64,000 bases of DNA from Diphasiastrum complanatum (GCA_029204225.1 CM055110.1:36316035-36380034), one strand, 5' to 3'; shown: positions 46,643 to 58,395, counted from the first letter of the stretch. Translations and numbers: made by a program. Notes: a model not told the origin generated them from the sequence alone.

Positions 46643-46653
46643 CCTTATATAGG
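46643..46653 (-). promoter_or_regulatory. Candidate TATA box upstream of JAZ
   Basis: The minus strand reads CCTATATAAGG, about 665 bp before the ATG. If used, the leader is long, contains several short upstream ATGs and includes the G-box. It is nearly palindromic, so it could serve the other strand. Confidence 0.35.
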
Positions 46654-46699
46654 TAACCCTTAACCTTACTGCGCTCCTTGCTGCTTCCACTTCATCATT

Positions 46700-47208
46700 A
46701 AAAAAAGAGGCTTCTTTGTCTATTGCTAGGTACATTCTTTCTCTTTATCTTTTCACATTATTAGTAATGTTTCCCTCTCACTTCATCAAAACAAGGCCTC
46801 GTGTCCATCATCATGCTTCATTAGGTGTATTTCCTCTTTATCTTTTCACATTAATGACACTCTCCCTCTTTGCATGTATTGTATATTAATATTATTGTAC
46901 AATATACGCTCTAAGAATGGCATTAACATGTGATGAGGTAAAGTAATGACACTATGCACTATTCATATTGTGGTTTGATTCATATTGTGGTTTGAAGGCA
47001 ATTTTTAAGTTCAAGCTACCTACCCTGCACCTTATCATTAAGTGAAAGACTCTTACTTGGGTAAAGCTTTGCCTAGGCATTTGTCAAACTCTCCAAGCAA
47101 GACAGTAAGGCTCCCAAAGCGAAATTTTGAAATGCATAACAAGCCTTTATGCTAGTAAAGCTCTCGAGCATGGCTTTATAGCCCCTCAAGCATATATCAT
47201 TAGGGGCG
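46700..47208. other. Intergenic DNA
   Basis: It contains two copies of a TCTTTATCTTTTCACATTA word (46741 and 46838 areas). No gene seen. Confidence 0.4.
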
Positions 47209-47596
47209 TGTTGTAAAGCTAGCTACAAGTGCAAGCATTACTCTCGGCGTTGGGTCAACATTGTTCTCGACGACACCAACTGTTGTAAAGCTAGCTTCCA
47301 GTGCAAGCTTTACTCCCGCTAGTGCCAGCATTGTTCCCAGCGCCAACAACGCCACTGCTGCTCCCGGCACCCCATGTCGCTCCCCCACGGGCGCCAAGTT
47401 CTTGACTTAAAAACTTTGATCGGATCTAGCAAACTTTAGAGAGCTCGGATCGTTGTGCAATCACCTCACACGGTTCTAGAGAGATAAAATCCTAGAGAGA
47501 GAAAATATGCTTTACCAGCTTGGGATGAGCACATGTTATGAGGGGAGTTGGCAAATCCCACCATAACTATAGGGGGATGCAGGTTGTGACTCAGGG
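47209..47596 (+). repeat. Older LTR, plus orientation, left part, cut by the LARD
   Basis: It starts TGTTGTAAAGCTAGC, the same LTR start as the LARD but in the opposite orientation. It follows the LARD LTR block by block (GGCGCC-rich part, CTTTGATCGG, TGTGCAATCACCTCACACG, CCTAGAGAGAGAAAA, GCTTTACCAGCTTGGG, GACTCAGGG). Similarity is clearly lower than between the two LARD LTRs. The continuation lies beyond the insertion at about 53128-53290. Confidence 0.75.
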
Positions 47597-48939
47597 TGTA
47601 GCGCAGGCATCCCAAAGGGAGCCGGGAACCACGACTTAGCTTCCCAGCCTTCAACTCTTGCCATCCGAACCCACTTGACATACAAGCAGCCAACTCGCCA
47701 ACAACGATCAGACTTAACCAACTTGAAGTTCCGAGGACCAACATTGAGATCCAACCTGGCGCCATGCCAGATCGGGGGTCCCGACGTGGGTGACTTCCCT
47801 CCAAGCAAGCCGCCCGACATACATCAAACTTAACCAACTCGAAGCTTCGTTACAAACGAGTAACATCCATTCCAAGCAAGCGGTCTGACTTACATCAGAC
47901 TTAACCAACTGAAAGCTTTGTTACAAACGAGTAACATCCATTCCAAGCAAGCGGTCTGACTTACATCAGACTTAACCAACTGAAAGCTTCGTCACGAGCG
48001 CTGGAAGCCAACCTGGCGCCACGCCAGACTGGACAGCCATAAACAGGTAACATCCACCCAAGCAAGCCATCCAACTCAACCGACAGGTTAGAGCCCGTTC
48101 CCCAAGAGCTTAACCCATTCACGTTCATGCAAGGAACACTCAGAACCACAAGCCGCGACAGATATGGAAACAACCAGTTCTTGGACCAAATGGTCCCGAC
48201 AGCATACCGCTGGCGCCACGGACCGAATGGTCCCGACGGCATACCGCTGGCGTCCCGGGATACGACCCTCAGCTATGTGCCAAGTTAAAAATTTTGAAAG
48301 CGGCCTTACAACTGGCGCTTTTACCGAACACTGAAATCCAGAAGGTAATCAGAGTCAGTTTGAGGAAAATCCCACTTTATTGATAAATCTGAGAAGGTTA
48401 CATTTCAAGTGTGTGACCGACCCTAGTCTCCGGGGCGCTAGCATGCCAAGGCGAGAGCCATGACAACATTCCAGCAAGGGAGGCTGAGACTTGGTTGGAG
48501 CTCGCCCTGAGTCGCAACCCGCACTCCCCTATAGTATTGGTGTGATTCGGCACCCCCCCTCATACCAAGCACTCTACCCAAGCTGGTAAAGCACGTTTTT
48601 CTCTCTCTAGGATTTTCTCTTTCTAGAAAGTCATTTTCTCTCTCTAGATTTTATTGATCCCCAGGCTTCCTTTAATCATGCCTAGATCGTGTGAGGTGAT
48701 TGCACATCGATCTGAGCTCTCTGGACTTCGCTAGAACCGATCAAAGATTTTCAGCCATAGGAACTTGGCGCCGGCTGGATTCTGGTCACAGTGGCGCCGG
48801 GAGCGGCGCCGGCGCCGTTGGCGCCGGGAGCAGCAGGGGCGCTACTGGCGCCGGGAGCAGCAGGGGCGCTGCTGGCGCCGGGGACATAGCTGGCGCCGAT
48901 GGCGCCGGAAGTAAAGCTTGTAAAGGTAGCTTTACAACA
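47597..48939 (-). repeat. 3' LTR of the LARD
   Basis: 1,343 bp. It differs from the other LTR by one 27-bp and one 9-bp extra GGCGCC-type block and, as far as I could compare, very few substitutions (for example GGCGCC versus GGCGTC near 48769). An AATAAA poly(A) signal is on the minus strand (TTTATT near 48376). Three CAAGCAAGC-GTCTGACTTACATC-type repeats lie at 47810-47990. Confidence 0.88.
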
Positions 48940-48953
48940 TCCACCCCACCTTT
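48940..48953 (-). promoter_or_regulatory. Polypurine tract of the LARD
   Basis: The minus strand reads AAAGGTGGGGTGGA directly before the 3' LTR start TGTTGTAAAGC. Confidence 0.7.
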
Positions 48954-50790
48954 ATAAAATCTGATGTCCTCATCAGATGTCAGATTAAAGTAAAGGTGTC
49001 TCCCAATTAAAATTACTATACATTTAAGCTACTTGGCACAGTACTCAATTTACTGGCCACTTTTTATTAACATTGAAGCTGGCACACCACAAGTCGGAGG
49101 CTCAGCTCTTTGTACTGAAAAATTACATAACTTGAAAATATATCTTTGTCTGGGAAAAGCGTAGATTTGATATCGCTTTCGTAAAACCCGAGAACCTTAT
49201 TAACTGGTGACAGAGGCCTTTCTTTGAAATGTTCGCCCCTGTCGCTTCTGACTTTCGACTTTGGAACTCCTTTGAGCTCCTGATTTGTCCTTGATGCACT
49301 TTGTGTTGAGCTCCCTGAGCTCCAGATTTGTTCAGTTCCGCACAAGTATCAAGGCTCCCTGAGCCGAAGGATTTATCGTTTGATTGCACACTTTATGGTC
49401 CACTTCGTGCCTTGTTGCTTCTGCACCTTGATTTCTCTCCTTGTCCCAGCCTGATCTTGATACTTTTCCATCTTGGCTCTTTAAGGTAGGCAAAGATTGA
49501 GTACTCCGCAATGCACCTCTCACTTAGCTTGAAGTAGCTCTTTGAATCAGCCCAAATGTAACCATTGACCTCGTGGAAAGCCAAAGGGTCGCACCAATTT
49601 GATCCGCATCCGAACTATCTCTTCGCGTTTGTTTGAAGCACCATGTCCGTCGCGCAAAACTTGACTTTCACAATTCCATCACTGGTCAGTTGCCTCACAG
49701 TCAAAACAAGAAGTGTACATCGAGCTTGGCTTCAAGTAGCTCTCTTTGAATTAGACACATGCACCCAGAGTTTGCACTAGTCCGATCTCAACGCGAACTG
49801 TCCCTTAGCGTTCGTTCGAAATACCAAGTCTCTCATGCAAGACTCAACTTTCTCAGTTCCTTCATTGATCAGCTGCCTTACACGTAACACAAGCCAGCGT
49901 ACTCATATGTTTCCTCATCATTGCTGGTCCAGAGAAAGCCTATAACAAACTTTCCTTTCCACAACAAAAACTTGTCAACTTATTAGGTCCAAAGTTCGCC
50001 AGTCTCCTCGTGTGAGTATGGCTAGGTCACCTTGAATTTGCCCCCATTTTGATCAACTTTAATTCAAAATTTGCCCCAAGAGAGAGGTGTGTGTGATAGT
50101 TCCCCTCCACTTAATAAATCAGCTGATCGGACTTTAGAGTAGAGTTCTTCGGACAAAAAGCCTTTCCAACACTTTGCTTCCCATCTGCTAGGATTATGGC
50201 TCGATCCAACTTGTTGCCAATCTCTGAAGAGGATCCTAGTCTTTTCCCCTTTGAGGAAAAACCCAACTGATACTGGATATCACCCATGCTCAGTGAGTTT
50301 CAGTTCCGAAGGTGGCCGTCCCAAAATGAAGACCAACTGCTCCATAGAAGATCTCCCCTGAAATTGCCCTTTCCAACTTTTGACTTCCTGCTTGCGTCTG
50401 GTGGGCGTTGTCGCAAATGAAACTAACCCAAGAAATAGGCTAGCCATCCATCCTTTGCAAACATTGAGTCGTTTCGTTGTCGTTCACGTGTGAGTACTTG
50501 AACTGCAAATCCGCCCCACAGATTCTGTAGTCCTCTTTGTTTGATGGTATCAGCCTTCAAAAGAAAAGGTTCATTCTCGAGCCATCAGCTCCTTGTATCA
50601 CAAGCAATCATGCAAACCAGGCAAAGCACGAGTACTAAGACTCACCACGAATACATACAAGTAAGACACTCAGGCAGGTTTACTAACAAGTAACAAAGAC
50701 AAGGTCCCCCTTTGAGATGGTCCTGCCAACGGACCTTTGCCTGGCCGCGCCCATACAAATCGATCACAGAATCAGCCCACATAGGACACC
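48954..50790 (-). other. Non-coding interior of the LARD, left part
   Basis: Frames are short and overlap on all phases; none shows a retroviral-type domain. Codon-like structure is lacking. It is mostly unique sequence with GCCTTGCTTCC and CTTGAAGTAGCTC words repeated at 49520 and 49735. Confidence 0.6.
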
Positions 50791-50797
50791 CCTCCAA

Positions 50798-51560
50798 CCA
50801 TCCGTGCTTTCACCATTAAGCAGCACATTGCCTCAGTCACGCCCCACCACTTTTTGGTCGATAGCCCTTATAGCTAAACGATCGGCAGCTATCCTTGAAT
50901 ATACCACCCCCGTGGACGCACCCGTGCTTTCACCGTCAGGCAGCACATTGCCTCAGTAACGCCCCCACCAAATCTAGTCGATAGCCCTTATAGCTAAACG
51001 ATCGGCAGCGTACCCCCCAATCGTGGACGCACCCGTGCTTTCACCGTTAGGCAGCACATTGCCTCAGTAACGCCCCCACAAAATTTGGTCGATAGCCCTT
51101 ATAGCTAAACGAATGGCAGCTATCCTTGAATATACCACCCCCGTGGACGCACCCGTGCTTTCACCGTTAGGCAGCACATTGCCTCAGTAACGCCCCCACC
51201 AAATTTAGTTGATAGCCCTTATAGCTAAACGATCGGCAGCATACCACCCAAATCGTGGACGCACCCGTGCTTTCACCGTTAGGCAGCACATTGCCTCAGT
51301 AACGCCCCCACCAAATTTGGTCGATAGCCCTTATAGCTAAACGAACGGTGGTCATCGTGAATATGTCACCCCGCACCCCACAAGGCACAGACCGTGCTTA
51401 CACCATCCTAATGGCAGCACATTGCCTCATCTGTCCTACGTGCAGACGGCGCCAGGCCCGAACCGCGGAAACTGACCGTGCTTACACCTCAAGGGCAGCA
51501 CTTTGACTCATCAAGCCCCCGTCCTGCCAACCACCCCGACCGTGGACGCACCCGTGCTTA
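50798..51560. repeat. Higher-order tandem repeat inside the LARD
   Basis: The core CCGTGCTTTCACCGTTAGGC followed by AGCACATTGCCTCAG starts at 50802, 50922, 51033, 51153 and 51265, a spacing of 120, 111, 120 and 112 bp. Looser copies follow at 51392, 51476 and 51552. Units alternate between a long linker (ATCCTTGAATATACCACC) and a short one (TACCCCCCAATCG or ATACCACCCAAATCG), making a dimer of about 231 bp. Confidence 0.85.
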
Positions 51561-51650
51561 CACTGTGGGCAGCACCTTGCACAACAATTGTCTTGATGAA
51601 CCCCAAATCGTGGCCATTTCCGTGAGATCCGCATAGCTGACCGGCCAGTC

Positions 51651-51663
51651 GGCTCTGATACCA
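51651..51663 (-). promoter_or_regulatory. Primer-binding site of the LARD
   Basis: The minus strand reads TGGTATCAGAGCC, two bases after the LTR end GCGCTACA. It matches the initiator-Met tRNA and gives the element's direction. Confidence 0.88.
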
Positions 51664-51665
51664 CA

Positions 51666-52972
51666 TGTAGCGCAGGCATCCCAAAGGGAGCCGGGAACCA
51701 CGACTTAGCTTCCCAGCCTTCAACTCTTGCCATCCGAACCCACTTGACATACAAGCAGCCAACTCGCCAACAACGATCAGACTTAACCAACTTGAAGTTC
51801 CGAGGACCAACATTGAGATCCAACCTGGCGCCATGCCAGATCGGGGGTCCCGACGTGGGTGACTTCCCTCCAAGCAAGCCGCCCGACATACATCAAACTT
51901 AACCAACTCGAAGCTTCGTTACAAACGAGTAACATCCATTCCAAGCAAGCGGTCTGACTTACATCAGACTTAACCAACTGAAAGCTTTGTTACAAACGAG
52001 TAACATCCATTCCAAGCAAGCGGTCTGACTTACATCAGACTTAACCAACTGAAAGCTTCGTCACGAGCGCTGGAAGCCAACCTGGCGCCACGCCAGACTG
52101 GACAGCCATAAACAGGTAACATCCACCCAAGCAAGCCATCCAACTCAACCGACAGGTTAGAGCCCGTTCCCCAAGAGCTTAACCCATTCACGTTCATGCA
52201 AGGAACACTCAGAACCACAAGCCGCGACAGATATGGAAACAACCAGTTCTTGGACCAAATGGTCCCGACAGCATACCGCTGGCGCCACGGACCGAATGGT
52301 CCCGACGGCATACCGCTGGCGTCCCGGGATACGACCCTCAGCTATGTGCCAAGTTAAAAATTTTGAAAGCGGCCTTACAACTGGCGCTTTTACCGAACAC
52401 TGAAATCCAGAAGGTAATCAGAGTCAGTTTGAGGAAAATCCCACTTTATTGATAAATCTGAGAAGGTTACATTTCAAGTGTGTGACCGACCCTAGTCTCC
52501 GGGGCGCTAGCATGCCAAGGCGAGAGCCATGACAACATTCCAGCAAGGGAGGCTGAGACTTGGTTGGAGCTCGCCCTGAGTCGCAACCCGCACTCCCCTA
52601 TAGTATTGGTGTGATTCGGCACCCCCCCTCATACCAAGCACTCTACCCAAGCTGGTAAAGCACGTTTTTCTCTCTCTAGGATTTTCTCTTTCTAGAAAGT
52701 CATTTTCTCTCTCTAGATTTTATTGATCCCCAGGCTTCCTTTAATCATGCCTAGATCGTGTGAGGTGATTGCACATCGATCTGAGCTCTCTGGACTTCGC
52801 TAGAACCGATCAAAGATTTTCAGCCATAGGAACTTGGCGTCGGCTGGATTCTGGTCACAGTGGCGCCGGGAGCGGCGCCGGCGCCGTTGGCGCCGGGAGC
52901 AGCAGGGGCGCTGCTGGCGCCGGGGACATAGCTGGCGCCGGAAGTAAAGCTTGTAAAGGTAGCTTTACAACA
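51666..52972 (-). repeat. 5' LTR of the LARD
   Basis: 1,307 bp, the shorter of the pair. Its minus-strand end (CCTGCGCTACA) abuts the PBS. Confidence 0.88.
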
Positions 52973-53127
52973 CAGGACGAAGGGACCCATTTTGGACCAC
53001 GATTCATGGCGATTCATCCGATTTTGAAAAGGTCGATTTTGAACCGGTCTAGCTTCCTATAAGATCTCCTAGCACCGTCCTTGCTATATTCACCTTCCTC
53101 TATTATCCCTCCGAGTCTTTCAATGTT

Positions 53128-53290
53128 TGCCAATACCACCTTGGTAAGCTCTTGCTCCAACCAAGTCTCAGCTCCTCTTCCTGGAATGTTGATCTGGCGC
53201 CCTGGAGCCCAGGGTCAGTCACACACTTGAAATGTAACCTTTTTAGATTTATTAATAAAGTGGGATTTTTTTCAAACTGACCATCCGTGC
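53128..53290 (+). repeat. Right part of the older LTR split by the LARD
   Basis: It aligns with the inner part of the LARD LTR in inverted orientation: GCTCCAACCAAGTCTCAGC, GTCACACACTTGAAATGTAA and TTATTAATAAAGTGGGATTT. Together with 47209-47596 it rebuilds one older LTR in plus orientation. 52973-53127 does not align to it and is unexplained. Confidence 0.65.
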
Positions 53291-53739
53291 TCTAAAGGAA
53301 TTCTTGGCCAATTGTAGTTTTGGAGCGAGATCTGGTCCAAGGGAGTGCCGCATTCTGCCCATTTGGATCGTCTCATGCAGGGGAGAAAATGCACATTAGC
53401 CCTTAATTGGCGTGGACTTGTCACATAGGCCCTGATGGCCATAGGGTCTCTCTCAAAGAATAGACTATTTGTGGTCGTTATTCCAACACCAAGCTAGTAG
53501 TAGAGTGGCCTACAAGGAGCATAAATTTGCCACCGAAATCTCAGATAAAGCTATGAACCTATCCAAGAAAGCTTGTAAATGGAGAAGTTGAGTTTTCTCC
53601 TCATACTTAACCATTTTGAAATTTGTAGAAAACTACAAATGGGCATTGGAGTGGGGTGAGCTACTAGCCAGGAGGCCATACTATGTCATGGTGTGTGAAG
53701 ATGTAGTTAGACCCACCATAGTTACAAGTTTTCAGCAAG

Positions 53740-53742
<3 letters not shown>
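53291..53742. other. Unassigned DNA
   Basis: No domain recognised in any frame. It may be more of the older element's flank. Confidence 0.35.

Positions 53743-53791
<49 letters not shown>
53743..53791. repeat. (GA)n microsatellite
   Basis: About 24 GA units. Confidence 0.95.
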
Positions 53792-53794
<3 letters not shown>

Positions 53795-54400
53795 AATTGC
53801 TCGCACAAAGTAAACCCATGAGAAGTATAATGTTTCAGACTGTTTTGTGCCTTGAAGGGACCTCAGATAACTTGCAAAGGCACCCATGGCCATCATATCA
53901 TGATCGTTTTTTATCAACGGTGGAATTCAAGAGGGTCATTGGCCGTTGGATGGAGATTCACTAGTCGATGAATATTGAAAAGAGCACAAAGTAGGCTGAA
54001 GGTTGAAGCCATTAGTGTCTTTCTTTTCATTAAAACTATTCTTCTTGAGTGCATTGAAAAGGCCTGACTAGTGAGAGTGATTTTGAAAGGTAGTGAGCTT
54101 CTTCTTGAAGTTAGTATCCAAAAAGTAGGTTTCTAAGGCATTTTGGTTTTACCCATAGCTTGGGCTATACCTATCAGAATTGACCCAAATGAAAGGCATC
54201 CAGACTGTACCTACAAGTGCGGTACCTAAAATAGAGTGATTTCAATGGAAAAACTACTTGGAAGACATCAAAAGTAATTTGTCCCTTCTAGGGAGGCCGA
54301 AGATCGCAATACATGGCGAAGGGCATTTCATGTTCAATGGAGATCTTGGCTACGGATTCGCCAAGTAAGTAGCAAAAGGGCTTGGTAAGAAAATTTAAAA
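53792..54400. other. Probable leader of a dead copia element
   Basis: No gene seen. Its position directly before a copia gag remnant suggests LTR or leader sequence, but I found no PBS. Confidence 0.3.
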
Positions 54401-54404
54401 AGTC

Positions 54405-54860
54405 AAAGTCAATTTTGGATGAGGCTAGCAAGCTGGATGATGTCTCTAACTACAGCGTATGAAAATTCAAGATGAAGGTTATCCTTATGGAGAAGGAGCT
54501 CTAGGATATAGTGACAAGGGTAGAATTGAGGCCAAATATAACTCCTACAGATATGTGAGCCTATCAAAAAAGGGGGCAAAGGGCATTGTCGTTGATCAAT
54601 TTGTTGGTGAAAGGCCATGTCATTGCATATATCAGCGAAGCCGCAACAACGATAGGTGCTTGGGAAGCACTCAGAATGTAGTAAAGAATGGCGAACACAT
54701 TGTAGATGATGTTCTTGAGGGAAAAGTTGAACAATATATGCATGGAGAAAAGTGCATATGCAAGTTCATTTTTCACATGGATCAAGGAACTGAGAGAGAA
54801 ACTCACGATGATTGGAGAACCAATAGGAGATGCAAAATGGATACATACAACAATGAGTGA
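54405..54860 (+). pseudogene. Copia gag remnant
   Basis: With stops read through, the plus strand gives EASKLDDVSNYSV, then KFKMKVILMEKEL, DIVTRVELRPNITP, RALSLINLLVKGHVIAYISE and AATTIGAWEALRM. After a frameshift it gives MMFLREKLNNICMEKSAYAS and TWIKELRETLTMIGEPIGDA. This is the DUF4219/UBN2 gag of plant copia elements, where the stops fall at the usual Trp codons (SNYSVWKF, KELWDIV). No pol follows; a GA tract begins 40 bp on. Confidence 0.75.
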
Positions 54861-54897
54861 ATTTTTGAAAAAAAATTAGATGCTCACAAGTAGAACT

Positions 54898-54898
<1 letters not shown>

Positions 54899-54968
<70 letters not shown>
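54899..54968. repeat. (GA)n microsatellite
   Basis: About 35 GA units directly after the gag remnant. Confidence 0.95.
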
Positions 54969-54970
<2 letters not shown>

Positions 54971-57331
54971 AAATTAAAGCTCCTCTTGACAAGTCAAGAC
55001 CAAACCTGTTAAAACCCTTTATTCATAAACCAACAAGAGAAAACATAGCTAAAAAGTATACAATACTCATAAAGCATTGTAAAGCAAAACCTATTTCAAG
55101 ACATCCAGTTGGTACCCTCCACCGTCCCACCACACAAAACCATGCAAGTTAGCACAATTAGGAAGACAAGTGTCAATGTTAAATGTCAGATGTTATCCAT
55201 GTACAAAATAAGATCACCAACTTGACACATGAATACCAATGACATTAGATAGTCCAATCTTCCTTACTAAATATTGCTTATAGCGATAGGCCAAACCATG
55301 ACTTTATCGTATCGAGGCTTCTACCATCCTGATCAATATATTGGGATTGGTCCTTATCTTTATACTCAAGCATTCATAGTATTGAAATGTAGATGTACTA
55401 AATAGATTGCATATAGCAAACTAGGAGTAACTTGGATTTGTACATAAGTATAGGGGCAAATCCATGCCATACAAGTACTTGTATATGTCGTATGAAGAAC
55501 ATGTGATGTACGATTTCTGTAACTGTTGAGCATATCCATGCTTTCCAAGAGCATGCAAGCTATCCTCCTGTTTTATGAATCTTAAAACGTAATTGTGTCT
55601 TATTAACAAGTTAAACAATACCTATGGGCATATACAACTATTAAAGAGTTTAACCCAAACATTTATAATAGGATTAGAGTTACTCACAGTGTTCTCACTA
55701 AGGGTAAATTATTTTCTAGTTATAGATAATTAAAAAATTGACAGAAGGAACCGCAATGAATTTGTCGGTATTTTTATTGTATGTTATTTTAACTTTTGGA
55801 GTAAGGAACTCCTAGGTTAAAAGTTAAAATTGCTTTCCTGTTGAATTTCATATTTGGTTAAAATTTGAAAGCAATTACTGGTCTGATATATTTCTGATTA
55901 ATTAACCATTAGAAATGGGTCAAGTGAATGTTTGTGCAATATATTTGTCAAATTTGAATTTAAAATCGTCAAACAATAAATCCCGATAGTAGTTGTATTT
56001 AATCGCACACCCAAAGAGACTTTTAGCTGTAAAAAGACTAGGATGGTGTTATGTACCATAATGGTACGCCCTTCGGTGACGGCCTTGCAAGGGGCATGAC
56101 ACAGGTCTAGCGTTATCAACATGTTTAGGTGCCACGCGTCACCATCCTAGGTGGTCATGTGTCGACGGCATGACCGTGCTTGATGGGACCCACAATGCTA
56201 TGACTGTATAGTGGTGGGATTTTCTTATTTCCATTCACTTAGTCTACTTGGGATTTGGTGGATGGAGAGCACGTGCATGAGCAAGACTGAAGGGCCGTTG
56301 GACTGTGGGCCTCGGGCCTCGCCACAGAGGGGCCTGGGTGGTTAATAAAATGCGGAGGGGAGGGGGGGTTTCTTTCTCTGTATCGCGATGCCTGCGTAAA
56401 CCAGTATCCCATACTTTTTACGTCGTGTGTGGAGCCTTTTTGGTACCTCCCCCTTGTCCTTTTTATGATTGATTTTTCATGATGTGACAAGGAAGGAGGT
56501 CACGCCTCCCAAGAAGTCTTGTTTCAAGAAGCAAAAAACTTTTAGACTTTCCTAGAGAGTGAAGTACACTAACTACTGATAGCATGCAATGCATAAAATC
56601 ACAACACAAATGGTGAAACCAGCATGGATTTGCCTCAAAATGAAGATCTCTCATCAAACTTGGTATTCACAAGGATGATCTATATTTAGATTATGAATAA
56701 TTTCAGATCATTAAGATCCAAAATGTCCCTTTGATCTTTGGTTACCAAGCAAATCATCAATCTTGCCAATGTAGAAAAATCAGCATCTACACTAAGAATG
56801 AGATACAAACTCTAATAGATCTTGATCAAACATGAATCAAAACATAAAATAATATTGTTGTCCATACAGAAATAGTAAGCTACTGTATTCATACATGTGG
56901 ATATGAAAATAGCAACTAATAAGCATTCTACACATAGAATTGCAAAATATCACAAGTATAGTTCACCAATGGATAGTAGAATCCAAGAGAACCATGTATA
57001 AGCATGAATGAGATAAGAGAGAGAGAGAATGTCTTCTCTTCCCATGAGTTACATCCTTTTATAACAGGTCCAAACCTAAGTTCAAACTTTGGTTTTCCCT
57101 CCATAATGAAAACCTTACTATTTTTGTGACTAGATTCAATGTATCTACTACTTAAATTGAATCCCTCCAAAACTTGTGTTCTATAGTTTTCCACACTTTC
57201 CAAAAGTCTCTATTCAAATGCTTTTAGACTAATATAACTTTGAAAAGTCAAACTCTAATTCTTATATGAAAATTGGCCTCAATTGCCAAATATACGAATA
57301 TGACCAAAATGACTAAACTAGTTGAAATCTC
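54969..57331. other. Intergenic DNA
   Basis: No gene supported on either strand. A GC-richer patch at 56040-56460 has direct words GGCATGAC and CATGTGTCGACGGC. A short GA run lies at 57016-57028. Confidence 0.4.
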
Positions 57332-58395
57332 TCAAACTCTCTCTTCAACTAGTTTTAGAATAGACTTTGAAAACACTCCAAGTGAAGTCCTATGCTTTAT
57401 GAACAAGTCATTTCCCAATGCTTTGGTGATGATATCAGCTACACATTCCCTTGAGGACACGTGTTGAAGCTCCACCTCCTTTTCCATGACTTGCTCCCTC
57501 ATAAAGTGATATGCCACCTCATTATGCTTGCTCCTAGCATGAAAGATAGGATTGTATACCAACCTTTGGGCTGATAGATTGTCACAAGAAATTATTGGGC
57601 TCTCTGAAAAATCCATGGTTAGATAGATGAGTGAACCACTAGCTTCCTATAGAGGGTAATGTCCTCGAAGGATCTTTCATTACCTCTTATAGTTAGCTTT
57701 ACACTTGACTCCATAGGTGTGTCACAAGCTTTTGCATCTACCATATGAAATTTTTATAGAATAGAATTAGCATACTTCTCTTGACAAATGAAAGTAGATT
57801 GAGAAGATCTAATCACTTCTATTCTTAAAATGTAATGCAAATTACCAAGATCATGCACCTCAAATTCCTTCTTAAGAGCACTCTTGATACCCTCCACATG
57901 TTGATTGTCTCCACCACTCCACATGATATCATCCACATAGATTAGCAAGATGGTAACATCATTTCCAGCAAAACTATAATAAAGTGAATGATCATACTCA
58001 CTCATAACAAAGCCTTGAGAGAGTAAAAAAGTGTTAAGCTTAGCATATCAACTCCTTGGTGCTTGCTTAAGGCCATACAAACTCTTTTGTAGTAGACACA
58101 CATGCTTTGGCTTTGTACGTGAAGTGTAGCTCTCGGGTTGCTCCATGTAGACTTCCTCCTCAAGATCACCATTCAAAAATGGATTTGCAATGTCCAACTA
58201 TCATAGATCCCATCGATAAAGAATAGCAAGAGAAATGATGACCTGAATACTCACCATCTTTGCCATGGGTGCAAAGGTTTCATCATAGTCAATCCCACGT
58301 TCTTGAGCATATCCTTTCGCCACCAACCTTGCCTTGTACTTGCTGATAGATCCATCTTGGTTTGTCTTCACCTTGAAGATCCATTTGCATCCAAT
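57332..58395 (-). pseudogene. Copia fragment D: reverse transcriptase and RNase H
   Basis: Minus-strand order: [20 protein letters not shown] and [20 protein letters not shown] (from 58395), then [20 protein letters not shown] and [15 protein letters not shown] across a stop, then LLIYVDDIMWSGGD (catalytic YVDD, 58005-57754), VHDLGNLHYILRIEV, and RNase H ISCDNLSAQRLVYNPIFHAR, SKHNEVAYHF and CVADIITKALG (57616-57332). The RT C-terminus and the first half of RNase H are deleted between about 57750 and 57616. Confidence 0.85.

Larger units (their letters stand above)
47597..52972 (-). mobile_element. Young non-autonomous LTR retrotransposon (LARD type)
   Basis: Two nearly identical direct repeats, 47597-48939 (1,343 bp) and 51666-52972 (1,307 bp), start and end as TG...CA on the minus strand. 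Next to the right LTR the minus strand has TGGTATCAGAGCC (51663-51651), an initiator-Met PBS. Next to the left LTR it has a purine tract. The element therefore reads right to left. The 2,726-bp interior shows no gag, protease, integrase or RT on either strand. Flanks CAGGG and CAGGA match at 4 of 5 positions and may be the target-site duplication. The size and non-coding interior fit a LARD mobilised by another element. Confidence 0.87.

Noticed and set aside
47466-48242. Minus-strand frames repeated exactly at 51482-52311
   Set aside because: They lie within the two LTRs of the LARD and show no known protein.
48700-48957. Gly/Ala/Ser-repeat frame resembling a structural protein
   Set aside because: It is the GGCGCC repeat of the LTR read in one frame.
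54459-54860. 133-codon plus-strand frame as a new gene
   Set aside because: Another frame in the same stretch reads a copia gag with stops; the open frame is out of phase with it for its first half.
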